Positions 8,267 through 17,576 of a DNA stretch of 64,000 bases are shown here, one piece after another. The stretch covers positions 248,001 to 312,000 of the forward strand of contig NZ_QRHC01000004.1 of the NCBI RefSeq assembly GCF_003415655.1, in the 5' to 3' direction. Under the pieces are notes generated by a model that saw only the letters and a list, made by a program, of their open reading frames with translations, was not told the origin of the DNA and did not search any database. The position numbers were made by a program, and so were the translations under genes. The DNA is from Vibrio maerlii (GTDB lineage: Bacteria; Pseudomonadota; Gammaproteobacteria; Enterobacterales; Vibrionaceae). Position 1 is the first letter of the stretch, and each line of letters begins with the position of its first letter.

Positions 8267-9280
8267 ATGGGTGTGAAAATAATGAATCACGTACAGAAAA
8301 CGATTAACGAACTCATTCAACAAACGGAAAAAAGCGTCATTGGTCAGAGCCATGTGGTACAAGCACTCGTTCTGGGCTTGTTGACTAATGGGCATGTTCT
8401 TTTAGAGGGTTTGCCGGGTACCGCGAAAACTCGCTCAGTGAAAGCTCTAGCAAATGCATTGAACACTAGCTTTGGTCGGATTCAATTCACGCCTGATTTA
8501 CTACCTTCAGATGTTACTGGTACTGAGGTTTATCAAGAAGTTGAAGGCAAGCCTTCTTTACATTTCCAACCTGGTCCAATTTTTAACAGCGTGGTACTTG
8601 CCGATGAGGTGAACCGTGCACCAGCTAAAGTTCAAGCTGCACTGCTTGAAGCAATGGCTGAAGGAACCATTACAGTTGGTGACAAAACCCATGTATTACC
8701 CGATTTATTTATGGTCCTTGCAACACAAAACCCAGTAGAGCAAGAGGGTACTTATCCACTCCCTGAAGCTCAGATGGACCGTTTTATCATGAAGGTGACA
8801 GTCGATTATCCAGAAGGTGACGCCGAGCGAGACATTATTCGTTTGGTGAGAAGCGAAGAGATTGGGAGTGAAGAGCAAGAGGCGTCCAATAGTGCTAGAG
8901 AGGATACTGAGCAGAGTATTGAACCGAGTACAGTCTTAGAAGCGCGCAAAGAAATTGCAAACGTAGCGGTGTCTGAATTAGTAGAGAACTATATTGTTTC
9001 TCTTATTATGGCTACCCGCATTCCACAAAAATACACCAATTCATCCCTACATAAATGGATTGAAGTCGGTGCCAGTCCACGAGCGTCAATCGCTCTAGAT
9101 AAATGTGCTCGAGCCTATGCTTGGCTGCAAGGTCGAGATCATGTTCTTCCTGATGATGTTCGCGCTGTTACCCCATCAGTATTAGGGCATCGCTTCTCAC
9201 TCTCTTACGATGCACTGGCCGACGGTGTTGATGCCCAATCTGTGGTAACTGAAATTTTAGATGTTGTAGAGATTGGCTAG
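8267..9280 (+). CDS. MoxR-family AAA+ ATPase
   Basis: A 337-residue cytoplasmic AAA+ ATPase of the MoxR group, thought to act as a chaperone for maturation of periplasmic or membrane complexes. Walker A is GLPGTAKT (48-55), Walker B is LADEVNR (D113, E114), and the sensor region has ATQNPVEQEGTYPLPEAQMDRF. The C-terminal lid contains the family GASPRASIALDKCARAYA motif. ATG 8267 is preceded by GAGAAG at 7-base spacing; an ATG five codons in is possible. It begins a run of six tightly packed genes (moxR to batD) plus a LysR gene, a standard MoxR-Bat arrangement. Confidence 0.93.
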   Translation: MGVKIMNHVQKTINELIQQTEKSVIGQSHVVQALVLGLLTNGHVLLEGLPGTAKTRSVKALANALNTSFGRIQFTPDLLPSDVTGTEVYQEVEGKPSLHFQPGPIFNSVVLADEVNRAPAKVQAALLEAMAEGTITVGDKTHVLPDLFMVLATQNPVEQEGTYPLPEAQMDRFIMKVTVDYPEGDAERDIIRLVRSEEIGSEEQEASNSAREDTEQSIEPSTVLEARKEIANVAVSELVENYIVSLIMATRIPQKYTNSSLHKWIEVGASPRASIALDKCARAYAWLQGRDHVLPDDVRAVTPSVLGHRFSLSYDALADGVDAQSVVTEILDVVEIG

Positions 9281-9292
9281 GTAGGTTGCATT

Positions 9293-10255
9293 ATGGCAAA
9301 ACCCACACAAGCGCCAATGCATGAACAAGTTGATGAACGGCTGTATTGCGATTATGCGCGATTAGTACGATTACAGGCACAAGCAGAGGCTTTCAGCTTA
9401 CTTCCTCACCTTAAAGCGGGAAGTGTGTTATCAGGTCGTCATAACTCACTTTTCAGAGGGCGTGGCCTTAACTTCGAAGAACTTCGTCACTATCAACTGG
9501 GCGATGACATCCGCAATCTTGATTGGAAAGTAACAATGCGTACAGGCAAACCGCATGTACGCAGCTATACCGAAGAGAAAGATCGAAATGTGATCATTTT
9601 GGTGGATCAGCGAAGCTCAATGTTCTTTGCGTCAAAAGATACAATGAAATCCGTAGTTGCTGCCGAAGTGGCCTCAATGTGCGGGTGGCGAGTACTAAAA
9701 GATGGTGACAGAGTCGGCTATGTGATAGCGACACCAGAACGTGTATTCAGTTCAAAACCTCAACGTTCTCAGAATGATCTTTTGGCTCAACTAAAACGCT
9801 TAGTTCATGCCAACCAGTCCTTGAATGTTAGGTCATCTGATTCCAATGACGTCTCTTTCTACCATCAAATCCAGTTACTCAAGCGAATGAAGTTGCGTCA
9901 ATCAACGATAATCCTGATCAGTGATTGGCATGATTGCCAAGAAGAACAACTAGAGCAGCTTAAGCAGCTTCAAAGACATAACGATTTGTTAGCCGTGCAA
10001 GTACGGGATCCGATGGAGCAAGCATTACCCCCTGAGCTCATCGACTCTCAATGGGTTGTCGGTGACGGCCAATTTCAGATGAACTTAAACAATAGTGCGA
10101 AATTGGATACAGCGAGTGAACATCTGCAGCAACGCGCTCAACAAAGCAAAGAATCTCTGACTCAGCTTATGGCGATCAAAAAGCTACCGTTTATTGAACT
10201 TAGTACACAAGGTAATCATATCGAATCATTTCAACAACGAGTGGGAGGTCGCTAA
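9293..10255 (+). CDS. DUF58 (VWA-like) protein
   Basis: A 320-residue protein with the DUF58 signature: GRGLNFEELRHYQLGDDIRN followed by LDWKVTMRTGKPHVRSYTEE. Downstream is a VWA-like segment whose metal site reads DQRSS rather than DxSxS. DUF58 proteins are constant partners of MoxR ATPases in Bat operons. It lies 12 bases after moxR and its stop codon is directly followed by the GTG of the next gene, so translation is probably coupled. Confidence 0.9.
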   Translation: MAKPTQAPMHEQVDERLYCDYARLVRLQAQAEAFSLLPHLKAGSVLSGRHNSLFRGRGLNFEELRHYQLGDDIRNLDWKVTMRTGKPHVRSYTEEKDRNVIILVDQRSSMFFASKDTMKSVVAAEVASMCGWRVLKDGDRVGYVIATPERVFSSKPQRSQNDLLAQLKRLVHANQSLNVRSSDSNDVSFYHQIQLLKRMKLRQSTIILISDWHDCQEEQLEQLKQLQRHNDLLAVQVRDPMEQALPPELIDSQWVVGDGQFQMNLNNSAKLDTASEHLQQRAQQSKESLTQLMAIKKLPFIELSTQGNHIESFQQRVGGR

Positions 10256-10747
10256 GTGTCAGTTCAACATACACCTCCTAGTACGTATATCCTACGTAAC
10301 CTTAATGATGTCACTATACCTGAGAGTGTTAGCTGGTGGCCGCAAACTATTGGTTGGAAGATTGTCGCCTGTCTGCTCGTTCTGGTCTTTGCTTTTACGG
10401 CATACCGAGCCATCAAACATTGGTGGATGAACCGTTACCGCAGCGAGGCAATACGTTACATAGAGTCTTTAGATATCAATGATTCTGAAATGCCACGCCT
10501 GACCTTACACGCAATCAAGACTGTGTTGACTTACTTAAATTCAAGTTACGCCAGTTTATATGGTGAGGCACTGCTTAATAAAGTGGACGAGCTGCATCAG
10601 GATACTGTTTTCTCATCGAAAATTGGTGAGCTTTGGTTAGAAACGTTGGTTAACCCACATGCGTTGATGAAGAGTGAAGAGCGCGTTGAACTCAAACAAA
10701 TGGCTATAACTTGGCTGCGTAAACATCAAGAGGTGAGGAATGCTTGA
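10256..10747 (+). CDS. DUF4381 membrane protein
   Basis: A 163-residue protein with one transmembrane helix at about 33-52 (GWKIVACLLVLVFAFTAY) and a helical cytoplasmic domain. This matches the DUF4381 component found between DUF58 and VWA genes in proteobacterial MoxR-Bat operons. It starts with GTG immediately after the upstream TAA, and its end overlaps the next ATG by 8 bases, so expression of the three genes should be tightly linked. Confidence 0.85.
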   Translation: MSVQHTPPSTYILRNLNDVTIPESVSWWPQTIGWKIVACLLVLVFAFTAYRAIKHWWMNRYRSEAIRYIESLDINDSEMPRLTLHAIKTVLTYLNSSYASLYGEALLNKVDELHQDTVFSSKIGELWLETLVNPHALMKSEERVELKQMAITWLRKHQEVRNA

Positions 10748-11855
10748 TTCATCTTTTGATCTTAGTTTTTTACTGAACTTATCTCTGTCGAACATTCAAT
10801 TCGAACACCTATTGTGGTTCATTATCTTGCCACTACCTTTCGTGGTTTATTTCATTGTACCGGCGTACCGAACCAAACAAACTGCTATTAAGGTACCTTT
10901 CTTTAAGATACTTGTTGAAGCAATGGGAGAAACACCGAGAGAGGGAGCAAGTGAATTGACACCTTCTTGGTGGCAAAGAGCAACGTTGGTGCTTTCATGG
11001 GTTTTGGTCGTGACCGCATTGGCAAAACCGACCATGCTAGGTGAACCTCAAGTGCGTGAAAAATTGGGTCGTGATGTCATGGTGCTCGTTGATCTATCGG
11101 GCTCAATGGCTGAGCAGGACTTTACAAATCAAGCCGGCGATAAGGTGTCTCGTTTAGATGCCGCGAAAGAAGTATTGGAGGAATTTGTTAAGACGAGAAA
11201 AGGTGACCGTCTTGGGTTAATTCTCTTTGGCGATGCTGCATTTGTCCAAACTCCCTTTACTGATGATCAAGAAGTATGGTTAGACCTGTTGAACCAAACT
11301 GATGTTGCAATGGCGGGTCAAAGTACCCACCTAGGCGATGCTATGGGGCTCGCAATCAAGGTATTTGAGCAGAGCCATTCTCAATATGGGCAAGGTGAAG
11401 AACTCAATGAGAGCGAGCAGAGAGAGAAGGTCGCCATTGTTCTAACGGATGGAAACGACACAGGAAGTTTTGTTGAGCCGATTGATGCAGCAAAAGTTGC
11501 TAAAGCGAAGGGGGTTCGTATCCACGTGATTGCTATGGGTGACCCACAAACCGTGGGGGAAGTGGCTCTTGATACAGAGACAATCAATCGTATTGCATCA
11601 GAATCGGGTGGTAACGCGTTTGAAGCGTTAGATCGTGAATCCTTACAGCAAGCTTATAAACAAATTGGTGAGCTTGAGCCTCAGTTGTTTGAAAGTACAA
11701 CCTATCGCCCTGAAGTAACACTTCATCATTATTTATTAGCACTTGTTGTTGTTATGTATCTTAGCGCGTTTACCGTAGCCACGTTTAGACGACGCTCCAA
11801 ACGTATTGCATCCGAAGGCCCTGCGTCTATCCAGTTCGGAGAAAAAGATGTTTAA
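10740..11855 (+). CDS. BatA-like VWA membrane protein
   Basis: A 371-residue protein with two N-terminal transmembrane helices (about 22-42 and 82-96), a von Willebrand A domain from about 112, and a final helix near 330. The metal-ion site is canonical: D118-L-S120-G-S122, with a later LTDGND. BatA proteins are thought to work with MoxR and the other Bat proteins at the inner membrane. It overlaps the upstream gene by 8 bases and the downstream gene by 8 bases. Confidence 0.9.
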   Translation: MLDSSFDLSFLLNLSLSNIQFEHLLWFIILPLPFVVYFIVPAYRTKQTAIKVPFFKILVEAMGETPREGASELTPSWWQRATLVLSWVLVVTALAKPTMLGEPQVREKLGRDVMVLVDLSGSMAEQDFTNQAGDKVSRLDAAKEVLEEFVKTRKGDRLGLILFGDAAFVQTPFTDDQEVWLDLLNQTDVAMAGQSTHLGDAMGLAIKVFEQSHSQYGQGEELNESEQREKVAIVLTDGNDTGSFVEPIDAAKVAKAKGVRIHVIAMGDPQTVGEVALDTETINRIASESGGNAFEALDRESLQQAYKQIGELEPQLFESTTYRPEVTLHHYLLALVVVMYLSAFTVATFRRRSKRIASEGPASIQFGEKDV

Positions 11856-13578
11856 TTTTCTCGGAGATATTGGGCAAGGCCTAGAGCAGTTTTTGTCTCA
11901 GTTTCACTTTATTCGCCCTTGGTGGTTGGTCGCTTTTGTACCGATGTTTTTTCTACTGTGGCTACGTTGGAGAGAAGAGGCCAAACCGAAGTGGAAGGAC
12001 CTATTACCAGAACATTTACGCAAGGCATTAACAATTGGCGATGCTGGTTGGAAGAAGCAGTTACCTTTAAAACTACTAATGGTCATTGTAGCGCTAGCGA
12101 TTATTGTTTGTGCTGGACCTACATGGCAAAGAGCCTCATCACCATTTGGTGAGGACAAGGCGTCTATGTTGGTGGTGCTTGATAATACTGAGTCTATGCT
12201 ATCGAAAGACCTACCACCAAGCCGACTTGAACGTTCAAAACAAAAGATCCGTGACCTTCTCTCAATGCGAAATGGTGGTAACACTGGCTTGGTTGTGTAT
12301 TCCGGAACTGCCCATGTTGCTATGCCCGTGACGCAAGATGTGAAAGTGTTTGATCCATTCTTAGCGGCGATTGAACCGAGCATCATGCCGCAGCAGGGTA
12401 AATTTGCAGAACAAGCACTACCTCTCATTGACCTCCAACTTCAAGGACAACCAGGCTCAAGCGTCTTACTGGTGACAGATGGTGTTAACGAAAGAACGAT
12501 CGAAGAATATCGAGATTTCTTTAATAACAAACCCTATCAACTGCTGATTATGGTTCCGGGTAATTCAGATAGTGGTCGTTCGTCGAAAGATCCTGTGGAT
12601 TTTGCTTCTCTTAAGCGCTTAGCAAGCGAGACGGGGGGGTACCTTGTTGAAGTCACGGTTGATGACAGCGATATTCGTCAGCTCGATCGTTTCGTAGAGC
12701 GTAATATGCAGATGAACGGTGAATCATCAATGCCTTGGAAAGATATGGGCTACGGTCTTTTGTACGCCATTACTGGAATCATGCTGCTATGGTTCCGCAA
12801 AGGATGGTTAGTTCAATGGTGTTTAGTTATCGCTGTATCTGGATCTTCGGTTGTTTTTAAACCTGCACAGGCACAACCAGTGTCTAGTGTCGCTGAGCCA
12901 GCAACCACAGTAGTTGAAGTGACAAAATGGGATAAGGTTGAACAATGGTGGTGGGATCTTTGGCTAACACCAGACCAGCAAGGTCAAAGGTGGCTTAATA
13001 AAAAAGAGTACCTTAAAGCTGCAACCCATTTTTCTGATCCCTTAAGAAAGGGCGTCGCTTACTACTATGCTACCGAATACAAGCTCGCCCATAGTGCTTT
13101 CATCCAACTACAGAATAGCGAAGACGAGTATCAGAAAGACCTTGGCTTATATTTTTCTTCAACAGCGTTAGCAAGGCAGAGAGAATACCTAGCAGCGAGG
13201 AATATGCTTCAAGACCTTTCTAAAAAAGAGACTCTAGATGCTCAACTACGAGTCGATGTTGAAAATAACCTTCAAGCACTCTCTGATATTGTGGACGAGA
13301 TCAACCGTGTTAGTGAAAGCCAGGCTGGAACGACGGATGGCCCAGAAGAATCGTTTGAACTCGATGAAGATAAACCGCGCACTGCTGATGGTGCAGATGA
13401 AGAAACAGTCGCCGAATTAATGCTAAAGGAAACACTCAATGCCAATGAAATACTCGGCAGCGAAGAGCTTGCAGATAAATGGCTAAAGCGAGTAGAGGCT
13501 GATCCAAAGTATTTCTTGCGGGCCAAGTTTCAAATTCAACTAAGGGAATCAGCAACAGAGGTTACTAACAATGACTAA
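11848..13578 (+). CDS. BatB-BatC-like VWA/TPR fusion protein
   Basis: A 576-residue protein. The ATG at 11848 has GGAG 6 bases upstream and overlaps the batA stop; the frame is open a little further upstream but without support. It has two N-terminal membrane helices (about 24-40 and 72-90), a VWA domain with an altered metal motif D112-N-T114-E-S116 in place of DxSxS, a third helix near 313-335, then TPR-like helices (about 400-490) and an acidic tail. This is the domain order of BatB joined to BatC, which are separate genes in some bacteria. It overlaps batD by 8 bases. Confidence 0.88.
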   Translation: MFNFLGDIGQGLEQFLSQFHFIRPWWLVAFVPMFFLLWLRWREEAKPKWKDLLPEHLRKALTIGDAGWKKQLPLKLLMVIVALAIIVCAGPTWQRASSPFGEDKASMLVVLDNTESMLSKDLPPSRLERSKQKIRDLLSMRNGGNTGLVVYSGTAHVAMPVTQDVKVFDPFLAAIEPSIMPQQGKFAEQALPLIDLQLQGQPGSSVLLVTDGVNERTIEEYRDFFNNKPYQLLIMVPGNSDSGRSSKDPVDFASLKRLASETGGYLVEVTVDDSDIRQLDRFVERNMQMNGESSMPWKDMGYGLLYAITGIMLLWFRKGWLVQWCLVIAVSGSSVVFKPAQAQPVSSVAEPATTVVEVTKWDKVEQWWWDLWLTPDQQGQRWLNKKEYLKAATHFSDPLRKGVAYYYATEYKLAHSAFIQLQNSEDEYQKDLGLYFSSTALARQREYLAARNMLQDLSKKETLDAQLRVDVENNLQALSDIVDEINRVSESQAGTTDGPEESFELDEDKPRTADGADEETVAELMLKETLNANEILGSEELADKWLKRVEADPKYFLRAKFQIQLRESATEVTNND

Positions 13579-14863
13579 ACGTAAAATGAGCGATTTGAGT
13601 AAAAATTTGTTCGTACTGTTGGTTCTTTGTCTTGGTTTGCTTTACGTAAAAGCGTCAAGCGCTGGGGATATACATCAACTCTATCGTTCGGGTGATGTGA
13701 CGATGACTGCTTGGGTAGGTAAGAAACCGCCACAGAACAAACGGGAGACTCCAACGTTTAGTGTTCAAGAGCAGGTTATTCTCACCATAGAAGTGGGTAC
13801 ACCACGTTGGTTTACTGGTGGTACGCGCATTGGTAGCGTTGAAATAACGAATGTTATCGCAAAACAGCGCAATCAATTTGCAACTAACTTTACTGAACGC
13901 GTAGATGGTGTGACGTGGTCACGTCAGCGTTGGGAAGTCACGCTTTATCCGCAGGCCTCCGGAGAGTTTGGTATTCCACCAATTGCTGTCGGACTGAATG
14001 TATCGGGCCCAGACGGGAAAAAAGTGCAGGGGACGCTGTATACCGAAGCGTTGAAATTTAAGACTCAGTTACCTTCTGGTCTATTGACCAATGATGGAAA
14101 TTGGTTTTCAGCAACAGATGTGAAAGTTGAACAGTCTTGGTCTGCGTCCAACGAATCGCTTCGTGTGGGTGATGCGATTACACGAACCATCTCAATCACC
14201 GCTTCTGATTCCTTGTCTGTATTATTACCTGACTTACTTCGTTCTTCTCAAAACCAGTTTGTCACTGCGTATCCGCAACCTGATAAATTAACGGATACGC
14301 AAGAGCGCGGAAATTACCGTTCATCTCGTGTTGAAGAGAGCGTTTATGTTATCCAACAAGGTGGTGAGATCCGCTTCCCTGAATATAAGGTTGAGTGGTG
14401 GAACCCTAAAGCAGAGAAGGTTGAATCGTATATCGTAGAAGGACAGTCGTACAAAGCGAGTCATACTTTGGGCTCGTTCGTTTCAGCTTATACATCGCAA
14501 TTAATCATCGCTGTTGTCTGTATTGTCGCCCTAATAACATTCGCTGTTGGTATAAAGCGTCATTACCGTTCAAAACCTTTACCTGAGGGGTACCAATATT
14601 GGAAGCTAGTTCGCGCCAATCGTTTCCCTGAAGCAAAAGCAATGCTCTACAAAAAACTTAGGATTAACCATGGCCTTCTTGAACTAAGTAAATTTAGCCG
14701 TGACCCTGATTGGCAAAAGAATCAATCAGATATACAGAAAAGTGTAAATAGTCATAATCTGTTGATTAATCTTTGGCGTCAGCTGAGTAAGCGCGCTAGT
14801 GTGTTAGGTAAAGTCCGAATTCCTAAAGCGTTGCCTAGTCTTGAGAAACGCAAAGAACAGTAA
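13571..14863 (+). CDS. BatD-like protein
   Basis: A 430-residue protein with an N-terminal membrane or signal segment (FVLLVLCLGLLYV, about 14-26), a large beta-sandwich periplasmic region and a C-terminal transmembrane helix at about 314-333, followed by a basic cytoplasmic tail. This is the BatD layout (originally named for aerotolerance in Bacteroides). The first ATG overlaps the upstream stop as ATGACTAA. A second in-frame ATG follows at codon 6. It is followed after 11 bases by a LysR regulator. Confidence 0.85.
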   Translation: MTKRKMSDLSKNLFVLLVLCLGLLYVKASSAGDIHQLYRSGDVTMTAWVGKKPPQNKRETPTFSVQEQVILTIEVGTPRWFTGGTRIGSVEITNVIAKQRNQFATNFTERVDGVTWSRQRWEVTLYPQASGEFGIPPIAVGLNVSGPDGKKVQGTLYTEALKFKTQLPSGLLTNDGNWFSATDVKVEQSWSASNESLRVGDAITRTISITASDSLSVLLPDLLRSSQNQFVTAYPQPDKLTDTQERGNYRSSRVEESVYVIQQGGEIRFPEYKVEWWNPKAEKVESYIVEGQSYKASHTLGSFVSAYTSQLIIAVVCIVALITFAVGIKRHYRSKPLPEGYQYWKLVRANRFPEAKAMLYKKLRINHGLLELSKFSRDPDWQKNQSDIQKSVNSHNLLINLWRQLSKRASVLGKVRIPKALPSLEKRKEQ

Positions 14864-14874
14864 CTTGGAGTCAT

Positions 14875-15786
14875 ATGAAAAGTACTGAACTAAACCTTAT
14901 CCCTATTTTTGTCGCTATCTATGAAGAACAAAGCCTTTCAAGAGCGGCAAACAGGCTGGAAATTACCCAACCAGCAGTGAGCAAAGCGTTAGCCCGTTTG
15001 CGTGATATCTACAATGAACCACTTTTTCATCGCAGTTCTACCGGGGTAGAACCAACCAGTTTTGCATCAGATATTTATCCTGCGATGTCAGCGGCATTAA
15101 AAAACTATACCTCAACGCTATCTGCTTCGAGAGAGTTTGACCCAAAAGTCTCTAATCGGATTTTTTCTTTGGCTTGTGTTTCCGTTGCGAGCTATCAGTT
15201 AATGCCTAAAGTCATCAAGCACGTCAGAGATATTGCACCAAACATTAGTTTGGAGATTCACCCTCTGTTTACTGAAGATTATGAGAGTGATCTTAGACTC
15301 CAGCGTTATGATCTTATTGTCGATATGCCGCCGAGTTCCGATTCTAACCTTAAATACGACTCTTTGTATTCTGAACGCTTAATGGTGGTATGCAGTAATG
15401 CCCATCCTCGAATTAAGGATGAGATTACGATTGATGAATTCTTAGCAGAAGAACACGTTGTAGTGTCCCGATGGCACTCTCGAAAGAGTCTGCTTCAGAA
15501 GCAACACATCGCTCAGCTTGATAAGAGGGCAGTTGTCTGTCGTGTGGCTGGTGCTATGGAGATGTTGCCGGTTATCAAAGATTCCGAATACATCGGCATC
15601 CTGCCGTCATCGACTATTCGAGAGTTCCAAGACATGTATCAAGTAAAGGAGCTGCCTTTACCGTTTGATAACTCTAAACAACACCTTTGTGGGATTTACC
15701 ACCCGAGCCGCGCTAGTGATAGCGCCCACAAGTGGTTGAGGAATCAGATTCAAACAGTGGCTAAGGACTTTTCGACTTATTTATAG
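14875..15786 (+). CDS. LysR-family transcriptional regulator
   Basis: A 303-residue LysR-type regulator. The N-terminal winged helix-turn-helix includes SRAANRLEITQPAVSKAL (about 19-36), and the remainder is a periplasmic-binding-protein-like effector domain. It is only 11 bases after batD with GGAG before its ATG, so it is probably cotranscribed with the moxR-bat operon rather than divergent from its target as is usual. T-N11-A dyads in front of moxR and the sulfatases are candidate targets. The effector is unknown. Confidence 0.9.
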   Translation: MKSTELNLIPIFVAIYEEQSLSRAANRLEITQPAVSKALARLRDIYNEPLFHRSSTGVEPTSFASDIYPAMSAALKNYTSTLSASREFDPKVSNRIFSLACVSVASYQLMPKVIKHVRDIAPNISLEIHPLFTEDYESDLRLQRYDLIVDMPPSSDSNLKYDSLYSERLMVVCSNAHPRIKDEITIDEFLAEEHVVVSRWHSRKSLLQKQHIAQLDKRAVVCRVAGAMEMLPVIKDSEYIGILPSSTIREFQDMYQVKELPLPFDNSKQHLCGIYHPSRASDSAHKWLRNQIQTVAKDFSTYL

Positions 15787-15812
15787 TCAAAGTTAACGTT
15801 CTACCGTCGTAA

Positions 15813-15840
15813 AAAAGGAGCACTGCTGAGTGCTCCTTTT
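15813..15840. terminator. Bidirectional intrinsic terminator
   Basis: AAAAGGAGCACT and AGTGCTCCTTTT form a 12-bp perfect stem with a 4-base loop. It sits between the convergent LysR and phosphatase-superfamily genes and has A/T runs on both sides. Confidence 0.85.
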
Positions 15841-15866
15841 GCTTTTATTGCCAGCGCGAGAAGTCG

Positions 15867-17552
15867 TTATTTCGTTACCTCTGTGAGCACTTTACCTGTC
15901 GCACCACTCGGTAAGGTAATACCTAGTTTGTTGGACAGAGTCGGCGCGACATCGTAGGGCGTTACCTCGCGGTTAATGGTCTGAGGTTTGATGTCCATCC
16001 CTGCAAAGATCACCGGTACATGAGTGTCGTAGCGCCAAGGTGAACCATGAGTCGACGCAATGGTTAATCCATCCATATCGGCAATGTAAGATCGAGGTTC
16101 AAACACAACATAAACATCACCTGAACGCCTTGGGTGGTAGTTATTTTCAACCAACTCCATAACGTGTGAGTTTTGTACAGTGCCTTTAGCAATATCTTCG
16201 CTAGTCACGGCAGTGTTAACGCCTTTTACCTTTGCGACTTCTTCTGCAATCACGCTTTGTACCGCTGCGAGGTCAATGTCTTTGCTTTTTATCAACTCAT
16301 GATCTAGGTAAATATAGGGTTGAGCATACAAACGGATAGCTTCGTCACCTAGGCCAAACTGATCTTTAAGCTTTGCCATTAAGGTATCTGAAATAAGCGT
16401 CTCTTTATTAAAGTACTGAGCATTGCGAAGACCCAGTTTGTTCGCAACAGGCGATGCCTCCGGCACACCATGGTCAGCCGACAGAACTATTAAGGTATTC
16501 TCGAGGCCAACGTGTTGGTCTACGTTCTTGAGCAGATCTGCAATCGTTTTGTCTAAACGGATGAGATTATCTTCGGTCTCTAAGCTGTTTGAGCCGTACA
16601 TGTGTACGACATAATCGTTAGAAGAAAAGCTCACTGCTAGGTAGTCGGTAAAATCACCTTGACCAAGCTTTTCTTGTTGCAACAGAGTATTAGCAAAATC
16701 ACCAGTTATTTCATCACCCGCAGGGCTTAGTGTCAGCATAGTAGAGAAGTACTTAAAGCTTGCAGGACCATAGGGGTGCGGGAAAGTACGATTAAAGCCT
16801 GCAAGATCAACTTTATGATCTTTAGCGACCTCTTTTAACGTGTATTCTTCCCGAGGTAGGGCGAGTTCCCATTTTTTGCCTGAGTACTGACTTGGGATTG
16901 CTTTTTCATTCCAGCGAGTAACCCACGCAGGATACTCGTCGTAGTAATAATCACTGGTGACAAATCCCGACTGCGCTTTAGAGAACCAAAAAGCTTTACC
17001 CGAGTGACCTGCGAGTGAAATGGCACCACGATCCTTTACCGAGACCGAGAAAATCTTAGATTGACCATTGCTAGAGAAGGCCAACTCATCACTGAATGTT
17101 GTAGAGAGGATAGGAGTAGGAGATCGGCCATCTTTCTGCGCGGCTTTTTGTGTTGGGTCAATCTCTGTCGATTTGTCGACACCAGCTCCACGGGTCAGCA
17201 TCGAGTAATTATCGTCTTCAACGTTATAGACTAAACGTTCTTCTTGTCGGTCGTACCAAACATTACCGACCATGCCATGAACTGCGGGTGGTGCGCCCGT
17301 AGCTAAGGATACGTGGCCGACAATAGTCTCTGTATTTCCATGCAGGTAATGAGCATTGGTAAACACAGCACCCTCATTGAGTAGGTAATTGAAGCCACCT
17401 TCGCCAAAATTGTGTTGGTAGCGGTTTAATAGATCACCGCGAAGACCATCGACTGTGATCTGTAGTACGAGATCAGGTTTATGCTCAGCTGCCATAAGAG
17501 AACCAGACAGCAGGGCGGCCATGACTGAAAACGTTACACGTGAAATTGCCAT
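15867..17552 (-). CDS. Alkaline-phosphatase-superfamily phosphodiesterase/phosphatase, exported
   Basis: A 561-residue protein with a signal peptide (cleavage near MAA22) and the type I phosphodiesterase/nucleotide pyrophosphatase fold. Visible metal and nucleophile motifs are TVDGLRGD (D35), NTETIVGH (Thr74/Thr76 nucleophile region), LSADHGV and STHGSPW. The arrangement resembles PafA-like monoesterases, so it may cleave phosphate mono- or diesters; sulfatases belong to the same superfamily, so the leaving group cannot be told from sequence. AAGGAC lies before the ATG. It is 24 bases after the FGE-like lipoprotein gene and in the same operon. Confidence 0.85.
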   Translation of the reverse strand: MAISRVTFSVMAALLSGSLMAAEHKPDLVLQITVDGLRGDLLNRYQHNFGEGGFNYLLNEGAVFTNAHYLHGNTETIVGHVSLATGAPPAVHGMVGNVWYDRQEERLVYNVEDDNYSMLTRGAGVDKSTEIDPTQKAAQKDGRSPTPILSTTFSDELAFSSNGQSKIFSVSVKDRGAISLAGHSGKAFWFSKAQSGFVTSDYYYDEYPAWVTRWNEKAIPSQYSGKKWELALPREEYTLKEVAKDHKVDLAGFNRTFPHPYGPASFKYFSTMLTLSPAGDEITGDFANTLLQQEKLGQGDFTDYLAVSFSSNDYVVHMYGSNSLETEDNLIRLDKTIADLLKNVDQHVGLENTLIVLSADHGVPEASPVANKLGLRNAQYFNKETLISDTLMAKLKDQFGLGDEAIRLYAQPYIYLDHELIKSKDIDLAAVQSVIAEEVAKVKGVNTAVTSEDIAKGTVQNSHVMELVENNYHPRRSGDVYVVFEPRSYIADMDGLTIASTHGSPWRYDTHVPVIFAGMDIKPQTINREVTPYDVAPTLSNKLGITLPSGATGKVLTEVTK

Positions 17553-17576
17553 ATTGAGTCCTTGTTAAAGAAGAAT

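Noticed and set aside
11904-12428. 174-codon minus-strand frame inside the BatB-like gene
   Set aside because: It is antisense to a clear VWA domain, with no ribosome site and serine/arginine-rich composition typical of shadow frames.
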